A DNA stretch of 64,000 nucleotides, from positions 2,356,001 through 2,420,000 of the forward strand of contig CP046866.1 in the NCBI GenBank assembly GCA_009789175.1, written 5' to 3'. Within the stretch, counting starts at the first letter, position 1. Every line of letters starts with the position of its first letter. Source of the stretch: Salinibaculum litoreum. Its GTDB lineage: Archaea > Halobacteriota > Halobacteria > Halobacteriales > Haloarculaceae. Both the position numbers and the translations under genes were made by a program. The notes under the pieces were generated by a model. It ran no database searches, had not been told where the DNA came from, and was given only the letters and a program-made list of their open reading frames with translations. Below are positions 55,599 to 62,934 of the stretch, piece by piece.

Positions 55599-55704
55599 GG
55601 GCCGGTAGCTCAGTCAGGCAGAGCGTCTGGCTTTTAACGCACTCATCACGCAGATGGTTGCGGAAGAGACCAGATGGTCGGGGGTTCAACTCCCTCCCGG
55701 CCCG
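55599..55704 (+). tRNA. tRNA-Lys (TTT) with a 32-nt intron
   Basis: A 106-base precursor; the spliced tRNA has 74 bases. Acceptor GGGCCGG pairs with CCGGCCC; T-arm GGGGTTCAACTCCC. Anticodon TTT is at 55633-55635. The intron is 55637-55668, after position 37, and forms a canonical bulge-helix-bulge: anticodon stem TCTGG/CCAGA, 4-bp helix CTTT/GAAG, 3-nt bulges TAA and AGA, and inner helix CGCA/TGCG. Confidence 0.93.
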
Positions 55705-55797
55705 TAGGATTTTACCACGAACAGTCCGTGAGCGGCAAATCCGCTACGTGGGTGTTGAACGACGGCACGAGCGAGCCCACGCGAGCGAAGTGCAGGT

Positions 55798-55820
55798 GGT
55801 TCAACTCCCTCCCGGCCCGT
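55798..55820 (+). repeat. 23-bp copy of the tRNA-Lys 3' end
   Basis: Identical to 55683-55705 (T-arm, acceptor, discriminator and the next base), same orientation, 115 bp downstream. A CGTGGG/CCCACG inverted repeat (about 55747-55782) lies between the copies. Confidence 0.9.
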
Positions 55821-55966
55821 TTTCCTGCATCCACGAGACGTGTAGTAACTCGTGAGCAAATCAGAACACTGTGTACTCTGAGGGGAAACAGTGTCGCGTC
55901 TGTTCGAGACCTGTTGTGCCAGCGAAACCACGAGATTTACGTCGGTGAGTAACAGAGAGGGGGCAC

Positions 55967-56173
55967 ATGGAAGCCATTCAGTTCGAGGACACACTGGAGC
56001 CAGTGGGTATCCTCACGGGGGCGTTGCTCGTCCTCATGGGACTGGGGACGCTCATCGGTCAGCCCTGGTCGACGACGAACGACACGGTCGTATTACTGTT
56101 GCAACTGCTCGGTGTGGTGCTGACTGTCGGTATCGGCGTCGGGCTGGCGTGGCTGAGCTACGTCGGCGAGTAG
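55967..56173 (+). CDS. Small two-helix membrane protein
   Basis: A 68-residue protein with helices at about residues 13-31 and 41-64. A GAGAGGGGG ribosome-binding-like stretch precedes ATG 55967. No family recognised. It is the first gene after the tRNA-Lys repeat. Confidence 0.6.
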   Translation: MEAIQFEDTLEPVGILTGALLVLMGLGTLIGQPWSTTNDTVVLLLQLLGVVLTVGIGVGLAWLSYVGE

Positions 56174-56303
56174 CTGTCTCACCTGCGGAGGCGGTATCGA
56201 ATATTCTCCGAGAAACTGTCTCGTCAGTACCCGAACCAACTTGAGACGAAAAGTGATGGCTCTGCGGGCAGCGGTCTGAGAGAAAGCGAGAGACGAGACG
56301 CCG

Positions 56304-57581
56304 TTATCCCTTGTTGGGGAGGTAGGCCGCAGCGATGAGGATGATACCGGCCATCAGCGAGAGGAAGACGATGCCCCACAGGCCGTTCATCCGGGTGTCG
56401 AACGCGTCGATGGAGGACAGGTCACTCTGGTAGCTCCCGTAGTACTCGTCGTTGGGGAGAATCTGGACGGAGTTGTTGTTGGGGAAGTGGACGAAGTACT
56501 GCTGGTCGTTGAGCGTGATGTTCGTCCCTTCCTCGAGCCCTATCGTCTCGTTGCCGGGGGCGGCCCACTCGATAGTGGCAGCCGTCGTTGCGATAGCAGT
56601 GACGTTGGCCGTCGTGTCCGCTGGCGAGTGGTAGTACTCGTCACCGACCGCGAGCGTGACCGTGCTGTTTGCCGGGAGGTACTCGCTCGTTTCGACGAAG
56701 GAGCCGTCCGAGAGCAGGACGTACTCACCACCGTCGGTGACGTTCGTCGCGGCATCATCGTTTGCAATCATCACCGAGAGGTTCTGGACTTTCGTCATCG
56801 TGACGCTCTCGTTGCCGAACTGCGAGGGCAGGCTGAACTCCGTCTGGGCGGTAAGCGTCTCGCCTGCGCCAAGCGTCGCTGACTCGTTCCACTCCAGCGT
56901 GACGTTCCCGGACCCGACTGCAGCGACGGTGGTGGTCACACCGACGGGCTGGTACTCGAGGGAATCGCCAGTCGAGAGCGTCGTGTTATCGGTGGCGTCG
57001 GCAGTGTTGACCAGGGTGAACGAACCCTCCGGTTCGCTCGGAATCTGGACGCGGTACTCACCACCATCGTAGGCGACGGTCGAGCCGTTTGCGACCATCG
57101 CATGCTTGACCAGACGCAGGTCGGCGTTGCCGGTCGTAACGTTCTCGATAATGGCAGTGGCGTCTTCGTCCGGATAGTAGAATTCCTCGCCCGTACGCAG
57201 GTTCAGCGTCTCCGAGGCGTTGTCAGTGCGGGCGAGCGTGACGTAATCACCCTCGAGGGTCTGCACCTCGTAGGAGTCGCGGTAGGCGACAGTGGAGTCG
57301 TTTGCAAGCTCTGCGGACTTCATTGCCGACTCGTTGAACCACGTGAGTTCACCCGAGCGAACGAGTTCGTCCGGGGCGCCGTGTTCACCCTCCTGTATCT
57401 CAGCGCTGACACCTGTGACCGTGTACGACTGGTCATCGACGGTGAGGGTATCTCCCTGGGAATACGCCGGCCCGTCAAGGTCGACCTCAGGCTGACTCGC
57501 ACCAACCTGAATGAACCCTAGCGCGCCGACGGCCAGCACGCTGAAAATGATGAAGTAGACCGCTGCGGCTCGACGTTGCAT
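56304..57581 (-). CDS. Surface protein with repeated beta modules between two membrane helices
   Basis: A 425-residue protein with an N-terminal helix (residues 7-27) and a C-terminal helix (398-420, ending LPNKG). The ectodomain is built of about five modules of 60-75 residues, each with a pattern such as GxSVAYRDSYEVQTLEGDYVTLxxTxNxSETLxLxTGEEFYYP and many N-x-S/T sites. Low in charge apart from Asp and Glu. It is probably a cell-envelope protein of unknown role. Confidence 0.75.
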   Translation of the reverse strand: MQRRAAAVYFIIFSVLAVGALGFIQVGASQPEVDLDGPAYSQGDTLTVDDQSYTVTGVSAEIQEGEHGAPDELVRSGELTWFNESAMKSAELANDSTVAYRDSYEVQTLEGDYVTLARTDNASETLNLRTGEEFYYPDEDATAIIENVTTGNADLRLVKHAMVANGSTVAYDGGEYRVQIPSEPEGSFTLVNTADATDNTTLSTGDSLEYQPVGVTTTVAAVGSGNVTLEWNESATLGAGETLTAQTEFSLPSQFGNESVTMTKVQNLSVMIANDDAATNVTDGGEYVLLSDGSFVETSEYLPANSTVTLAVGDEYYHSPADTTANVTAIATTAATIEWAAPGNETIGLEEGTNITLNDQQYFVHFPNNNSVQILPNDEYYGSYQSDLSSIDAFDTRMNGLWGIVFLSLMAGIILIAAAYLPNKG

Positions 57582-57686
57582 GTTTTGACGCTCCGGTGCG
57601 CCGGCCTATAATCGTTACCTTTCTGTCGAGCGCGTTCGGGAGTTGGACCACAACACCCTAATTCGGCAGTTCCCTAGGGTGTATCG

Positions 57687-58958
57687 ATGAATCCGACCAG
57701 CGACGGGCTCTCGCGGCGGGACTTCGTCAAAGCCGCTGTCGCCATCGGCGGGTCGGCTGCGCTCTCGGCGTGTCTCGACCGGGAGGGTGGCGAGGAGGCC
57801 CTCGACTTGCCGACCGGTGACCCCGCGGCGGTGCCCGACCGCCAGCACGCATGGAACGACGCGCTGGCGACCGATGACCACGGCAACGACGTACCGCCCC
57901 GACACCACGTCCTCGGACTCTTCGCATTCGACGGCGACCCCGATGCCGACCGCGGGGCCGTCGCCGACGCCTTCCGCTCGCTCGAACGCGCCTATGCGTG
58001 GCAACCCGAGGGGCTGCTCTTTACCGTGGGGTACTCGCCGGCGTACTTCCAGGGGTTCGACGCCAGCCTGCCCGACAGCATCGACCTGCCCGAACCGCGG
58101 GCGCTTGCCCCCTTCGAAGACCCCGACCCCGACTCCGCGGCGTTTGCCGTCCACCTCGCCAGCGACTACGGGTCGGTCGTACTCGGGGCCGAAGAGGCCC
58201 TGCGCGGACAGGTCGAAAAGCTCAACGGCGTCTCCGTGACCGGCCTGCCCGACTCCGTCGAGCGCATCGAGCGCCGGACGGGGTTCATCGGGGAGGGATT
58301 GCCCGCGGAGAATCAGGACGTTGCGGGCATCCCCGACTCAGAACCGGTCGACGAGGACGCGCCGCTGTATATGGGCTTTGAGTCCGGCTTCGAGAAGAGT
58401 CAGGCCACCGAGGACCGCGTCACCATCGAGGAGGGGCCCTTCGCCGGCGGGACGACGCTGCACGCCTCGAAGATTCGCCTCGATTTGACCCAGTGGTACG
58501 AGCAAAACGACGACTACGTCCGGGAGGCCGAGATGTTCTGCCCGTTCCACGCCGAGGAGGACATCGTGGAGGGGACCGGCGAGAACATGGGCAACAGCAA
58601 CCAGATAGAGGAACACGGCTGTCCGGCCCACGCCAGCGAGGACGCCGAGAGTGGCGTCGTGGGACACGCACAGAAGGCAGCACGCGCCCGCGAGGACGGC
58701 CGGCCGATAATCCTGCGGCGGGATTTCGACTCGACCGACGGCGACCGTGCGACGGTCCACTTCGTGGCTCTGCAGGAGGCTATCGAGGATTTCGTGGCGA
58801 CGCGGACGATGATGAACGGGACCGACCTCGCGGGCGAGGGGGCGGTCAGACAGCGCTCGAACAACGGCATCCTCCAGTACATGACAGTCGAGTCCCGCGG
58901 CAACTACCTCGTCCCACCACGCGACCATCGCGCGCTGCCGACGCCACGGCCCGAGTGA
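57687..58958 (+). CDS. DyP-type peroxidase-like Tat lipoprotein (DUF7405 type)
   Basis: A 423-residue protein. DGLSRRDFVKAAVAIGGSA is a Tat signal and LSAC a lipobox. The mature part follows a DyP-like layout: VLGLFAFDGDPDADRGAV, LLFTVGYSPAYFQGF, ETGFIGEGLPAENQD-type segment with RRTGFIGEGLP, HASKIRLDLTQWYEQ, and ILRRDFDSTDGDRATVHFVALQEAIEDF (in part) near the end. His residues that could bind haem are present but I cannot name the axial one. It lies 60 bases before a predicted iron-binding lipoprotein, as EfeB lies with EfeO. Confidence 0.75.
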   Translation: MNPTSDGLSRRDFVKAAVAIGGSAALSACLDREGGEEALDLPTGDPAAVPDRQHAWNDALATDDHGNDVPPRHHVLGLFAFDGDPDADRGAVADAFRSLERAYAWQPEGLLFTVGYSPAYFQGFDASLPDSIDLPEPRALAPFEDPDPDSAAFAVHLASDYGSVVLGAEEALRGQVEKLNGVSVTGLPDSVERIERRTGFIGEGLPAENQDVAGIPDSEPVDEDAPLYMGFESGFEKSQATEDRVTIEEGPFAGGTTLHASKIRLDLTQWYEQNDDYVREAEMFCPFHAEEDIVEGTGENMGNSNQIEEHGCPAHASEDAESGVVGHAQKAARAREDGRPIILRRDFDSTDGDRATVHFVALQEAIEDFVATRTMMNGTDLAGEGAVRQRSNNGILQYMTVESRGNYLVPPRDHRALPTPRPE

Positions 58959-59018
58959 CCTCGTGTTTCGAGAGTCGGACCAGAACGCGTTTCACGGGCT
59001 GAGACCTACAGGTAGCCA

Positions 59019-60089
59019 ATGAATCGCCGCCGCTTTCTGACAGCGACAGGCACTGCTGGTGCGCTTTCAGCCGCCGGCTGTCTGGGTCTGTTCGAGACGG
59101 AAACCCAGTCGACAGGCCGTCTCCCCCCGCTGGTCGAGGACCGCCCGGATGCCGTCTACGTCCCCAGCCACGTCGAGGGCATGGAGATGGCAGGCATGGG
59201 CACCGACGGCCGCTACAAGTTCGGCCTGACCTACTCGTTCCCACACCGGTTCTGGCGGACGACTGGCGACCGCACGAACAAGGTGGGCGTTCGCGACGCC
59301 GACACTGCCCACCTGATGGTGACCGCCTGGGACAGCGACACCGGCACCGTCATCCCCTCGTCCTCGGCAACGGTGACGGCCGTCAAAGACGGCGACAGCG
59401 TCTTCTCGGAGAAGAAACTGTGGTCGATGCTCTCCCAGAACATGGGCGTTCACTTCGGCGATAACGTCGAACTCGACGGCGACGGAACCTACGAGGTGAC
59501 CATCGATTTCGGCCCCGTCGGCACCCGTCGGGCGGGTGCGCTTGCCGGTGCACTGGGCGACACTGCCAGCGTAACCGTCGAGATGGACTTCTCGCAGTCG
59601 ACGCTTGATGAGGTGATGTTCGAGCAACTGGACGACCGGAAGGGTCAGCGAGACGCCGTCGAACCGATGGAGATGGAGATGATACCAAGCGGGCAGCTCC
59701 CCACAGCCGAGGACCGTCCGGGGGAGGTGCTTGCAGAAGGGGAAAGCGGCGATGCGGTCATCCTCGCGACGGCACTCGATACGGTCCCCGACGGCGTCGA
59801 CGGCGACGGGACGTATCTGGCCGTCTCCGCACAGACGCCCCACAACCGCTATCCGCTCCCGTTTATGTCGCTGTCTGCGACACTGACCCGGGACAGCGAG
59901 ACCGTCTTCGACGGCGACCTGACCGACACGCTGCACCCCGAACTGGGCTATCACTACGGGGCCGTCATCGACGACGTGCAGTCGGGTGATACGCTCGACG
60001 TGGCCGTCGGCGCGCCGCCCCAGATAGCCCGCCACGAGGGCTACGAGACGGCCTTTTTGGGGATGGACGACGTGACGCTGTCCCTGTAG
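59019..60089 (+). CDS. Iron-binding lipoprotein, P19-like (DUF7350 type)
   Basis: A 356-residue protein. MNRRRFLTATGTAGALSAAGC has a twin-arginine motif and lipobox Cys. The first half resembles P19/Tp34-type periplasmic metal proteins: HVEGMEMAGMGTDGRYKFGLTYSFPHRFW (in part, with a Met-rich stretch), VMVTAWDSDTGTVIPSS-type strands and MLSQNMGVHFGDNVEL. The second half is another beta-sandwich. P19 binds Cu and Fe beside an FTR1 permease; no permease is nearby. It is probably cotranscribed with the DyP-like gene. Confidence 0.75.
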   Translation: MNRRRFLTATGTAGALSAAGCLGLFETETQSTGRLPPLVEDRPDAVYVPSHVEGMEMAGMGTDGRYKFGLTYSFPHRFWRTTGDRTNKVGVRDADTAHLMVTAWDSDTGTVIPSSSATVTAVKDGDSVFSEKKLWSMLSQNMGVHFGDNVELDGDGTYEVTIDFGPVGTRRAGALAGALGDTASVTVEMDFSQSTLDEVMFEQLDDRKGQRDAVEPMEMEMIPSGQLPTAEDRPGEVLAEGESGDAVILATALDTVPDGVDGDGTYLAVSAQTPHNRYPLPFMSLSATLTRDSETVFDGDLTDTLHPELGYHYGAVIDDVQSGDTLDVAVGAPPQIARHEGYETAFLGMDDVTLSL

Positions 60090-60100
60090 CCCGGTGCGTC

Positions 60101-60373
60101 GTGACGACCATACAACACAAGTGGACTGAGACGGAATTGTCGACTGCCATGGACGAAGCGCTCGAAATCGTCGACGTGGCAGCGGACCTCGGGCTAGAGG
60201 GAATCATCGAGAGCCTGCTCATGCTGGTGGGTGTGGTGTTGCTACTGGCCGGTCTCGGTCTGTGGTTGCTGACGGACGCGGGGCTGTTGGTCCTGCCAGC
60301 GGCGCTGATGGCAATCGGTGTGGTGTTACTGGTCGTGCCCGGCGTCCTGCTCGCCGTTGCAGAGCTTGCCTGA
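60101..60373 (+). CDS. Small membrane protein
   Basis: A 90-residue protein if GTG 60101 is the start, or 74 if ATG 60149 (MDEALEIVDVAADLG) is used. It has two hydrophobic helices (about residues 39-58 and 63-87). No family recognised. Its stop codon directly adjoins the convergent stop of nicotinate phosphoribosyltransferase. Confidence 0.6.
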   Translation: MTTIQHKWTETELSTAMDEALEIVDVAADLGLEGIIESLLMLVGVVLLLAGLGLWLLTDAGLLVLPAALMAIGVVLLVVPGVLLAVAELA

Positions 60374-61519
60374 TTACTCGCCGAATCCGACCGTGTCAGC
60401 GTCGCTGGCTGCCCGCGCCGTCGCAGCATCGAGGTCGAAGTCCCTGACGAGTTCGCCATCGCGGAGCAGTGGTTCGAGCAGTGCCTCGCCGTCGTCGGGT
60501 CCCTCACGGTCGGCGAGACCGACGTGATGTGCGCCGTCGGGTGTCCGGTAGACGGCCTTTGTGCCGTCGAGTTTGCCCCGCTTGGCTGCGGGTTCGCCCT
60601 CGACCTCGACGATGTCCAGCGCGAAATCGAGCGGGTCGGCATTCGAGACGTAGCTGCCGACGCCGAAGCCCTCGACCACGTCTCGGAGGTCACGGATATC
60701 CGCGGGGCCGAGGCCGCCGCTGGCGAAGATACCTACGTCCTCGTACCCGCGCGCGTCGAGTTTCCAGCGAATCTCCCGGAGGATATGCCGGAAGTCCCCC
60801 CGACGAGAGCCGGTCGTATCGATGCGGACGCTGTCGAGGTCGTCGACGGCGTCGACCGCACGCAGGGTCTCCTCGACTTCGTCGCTGTAGGTGTCACAGA
60901 GTGCAACGCGGGGAACGTCCTCGGCAACGGCCTCGTCGAAGGCCTGCCACGCCTGCTCCTGGTTGCCCCGGCCAAAGCAGATGACCAGCGCGTGGGGCAT
61001 CGTCCCACCGGCCTCGCGGCCGATGACCTCGCCAGCGGCGACGTTTGAGATGCCATCGAGTCCCCCCAGGAGTGCTGACCGCTCGACCATCGCCGCAATC
61101 GAGGGGTGGACGTGTCGCGTCCCGAAACTCAACACGAGCGAGTCGGGGGCCGCCCGCCGGGCCGCAAGCGAACGCGTGGCCACACCGGTCGGATGCGAGA
61201 GAAAGCCAAGCAGTGCCGTTTCCAACCGACAAAAGTCCTGATACGGGCCCTCGATGCGCATCACGGGGCCGCCGTCGAACAGTTGCCCCTCTTCGAGTGC
61301 GTCCACGTCGACGCCGCGACCGGTGAGCAGGTGCGCGGCGTCTTTCACGCCCGCGAACACCGACCACTCGCCGGTCGGGAACTGGTCTGCGGTCACTTCG
61401 GCGACGACGTGTGGGTTCCGGTCGGCGTGAGAGAGCGCCTCCATCGTCCGGTCGAAATACGCGTCCGTCGCCCGTCCCTCGGCGATTGCCGACGGTGAGA
61501 CGATATCAAACTCCGCCAT
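60374..61519 (-). CDS. pncB: Nicotinate phosphoribosyltransferase
   Basis: A 381-residue type II phosphoribosyltransferase that makes nicotinate mononucleotide from nicotinate and PRPP for NAD salvage. Marks are YFDRTMEALSHADRNPHVVAE (in part), GLDGISNVAAGEVIGREAGGTMPHALVI (in part), DDLDSVRIDTTGSRRGDFRHILREIRW (in part) and VGIFASGGLGPADIRDL, the PRPP site. Length is normal for archaea. A hairpin lies upstream of its promoter. Confidence 0.92.
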   Translation of the reverse strand: MAEFDIVSPSAIAEGRATDAYFDRTMEALSHADRNPHVVAEVTADQFPTGEWSVFAGVKDAAHLLTGRGVDVDALEEGQLFDGGPVMRIEGPYQDFCRLETALLGFLSHPTGVATRSLAARRAAPDSLVLSFGTRHVHPSIAAMVERSALLGGLDGISNVAAGEVIGREAGGTMPHALVICFGRGNQEQAWQAFDEAVAEDVPRVALCDTYSDEVEETLRAVDAVDDLDSVRIDTTGSRRGDFRHILREIRWKLDARGYEDVGIFASGGLGPADIRDLRDVVEGFGVGSYVSNADPLDFALDIVEVEGEPAAKRGKLDGTKAVYRTPDGAHHVGLADREGPDDGEALLEPLLRDGELVRDFDLDAATARAASDADTVGFGE

Positions 61520-61572
61520 GTCGGAACGTGCGCGCGCGCGGTTGAAAAGATTATGCTGTCAGTACAGGTTCG

Positions 61573-61591
61573 TGCAGACGAAAAGTCTGCA
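61573..61591. promoter_or_regulatory. Perfect hairpin upstream of pncB
   Basis: TGCAGAC-gaaaa-GTCTGCA, a 7-bp perfect stem, between the pncB promoter (ATAATC box near 61551, minus strand) and the end of the upstream lipoprotein gene. It could be an operator for pncB or a transcription terminator of the gene before it; a run of Ts does not follow, so an operator is somewhat likelier. Confidence 0.45.
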
Positions 61592-61629
61592 TAGTCGGGA
61601 GAGCGTGCCCGAGCGTCCTGGCAGGGCCG

Positions 61630-62934
61630 TCAGGCGGGGGCATCGCTGTGGACTTCGTCGAGTTCGTCCACGGTAGGGGCGTTGACGATACGGACCCGGT
61701 CACCGTTGCGAGTGACGTGGAAGGCGTCGCCGAACGCCGAGTCCTCGGGGACGACGTAGACGCCGTTACCCTGGTCGCGAGCGTCGTGGCTGTCCAGCGC
61801 GTCGAGGTACGCCGCCTGGAAGGCACGGGCGTCGGCGCGGGAGTCCCACTCCGTGGCCCAGACGTAGCCGTGGCGCTCGCCGTTGCGGTAGGGGACGACG
61901 ACATCGTCGTCCCAGCCGGCGGTGGCGGAACTGAGATAGCGGCCCTGTGCGGCCCCGTTCCGGTCGAGCATGACCTGCATCGAGGCCTGTCCGACGGTGT
62001 CGCCGGTGGGGTCGTGGTCGAACCGCCGCCACTGTTCGCCGGAGCGGTCCGGAACGTCGAGACCGGTCGGCGTCTCGTCGGGGTACAGCGACGGACTGGT
62101 CACCTGTTCAGTGCTCGCGGGATAGGGGTCGTGGAGGTCGGAGACGGCCTCCCAGCCGCCGCGGTCTCTGATCTCCTCGACGAAGCCGGGACCGACCGTG
62201 TAGGGGTAGCTGATGACGGTCAACACGCCGCGGTCGAGGCTGGTCCCGCCGCCACCGCCGGGCGTACTCTCGATACAGGCCCACTCCTGGCCACAGCGGT
62301 CGAGATAGCGGCGTTCCAGCAGATTCGCCTCGCCCTCGACGACGCCGTTGCGGGCGAGTTGCCGGTCCTGCGTGGGTGGCGTCTCGTCGATGCCGAACTG
62401 TTGGTCCTGCAGGGCGTGGACGAGTTCGTGGACCAGCGTCCCCACGTCGATATCGGCCTCGTCACCGTCGCTGACGACGACGATGCGCTCCTCCGCCGAG
62501 GAGTAGTAGCCGAGTACTGCGGACCCGTAGGTCTCTTTGAACACCTCCGTGATGTTGCGGTCCTCACCGACCAGCAGGAGTGCCTCCCAGACCTGATTGT
62601 TCCACTTCGATTCGGTCTCGTTGGCCTCGATGAACGAGTCCGCGCGGTACTCCTCGCGGCTGATGATGTCGACCGGGACCCGCTTTTCGAACTCCAGCCC
62701 CCGTATCCGCTCGACGCGGGCCATCGCGCGTGCGACGACCATGTCCAGTTCGGACTCGTTGAGGCCGTCGCTGGCGTTGACCTCGAGAGAGTCGTTGTGC
62801 CAGTAGCCATCTTCCCAGCCGATACGGTCCTTTTGTGGGTCTGCCGTCGTCCCGCCGGTGTCGTCACCGCCTAGGCCAAAGCCCGAACAGCCGGCGAGGA
62901 CGACCAGCACGGCGAGGGTGATGGCTCGTTTCAT
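61630..62934 (-). CDS. Hvo_1808-type surface lipoprotein with an HELVH metalloprotease motif
   Basis: A 434-residue protein with a Sec lipoprotein signal (LVVLAGC, Cys 16). The core has VHELVHALQDQQFG near residue 170, a gluzincin-like HExxH, followed by GEANLLERRYLDRCG, whose Glu could be the third zinc ligand. A Cys pair (CGQEWAC) suggests a disulfide. The second half is a beta-rich domain with EWDSRADARAFQAAYLDAL (in part). Proteolytic activity is predicted, not known. It overlaps the paralogue upstream by four bases. Confidence 0.82.
   Translation of the reverse strand: MKRAITLAVLVVLAGCSGFGLGGDDTGGTTADPQKDRIGWEDGYWHNDSLEVNASDGLNESELDMVVARAMARVERIRGLEFEKRVPVDIISREEYRADSFIEANETESKWNNQVWEALLLVGEDRNITEVFKETYGSAVLGYYSSAEERIVVVSDGDEADIDVGTLVHELVHALQDQQFGIDETPPTQDRQLARNGVVEGEANLLERRYLDRCGQEWACIESTPGGGGGTSLDRGVLTVISYPYTVGPGFVEEIRDRGGWEAVSDLHDPYPASTEQVTSPSLYPDETPTGLDVPDRSGEQWRRFDHDPTGDTVGQASMQVMLDRNGAAQGRYLSSATAGWDDDVVVPYRNGERHGYVWATEWDSRADARAFQAAYLDALDSHDARDQGNGVYVVPEDSAFGDAFHVTRNGDRVRIVNAPTVDELDEVHSDAPA

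Noticed and set aside
55599-55704. tRNA-Lys as a broken tRNA (apparent 32-base insertion)
   Set aside because: The insertion lies at the canonical intron position and forms a complete bulge-helix-bulge, so the gene is intact.
61529-61541. GCGCGCGC run as a Z-DNA or recombination site
   Set aside because: It is short, lies in the leader of pncB and is within what GC-rich sequence gives by chance.
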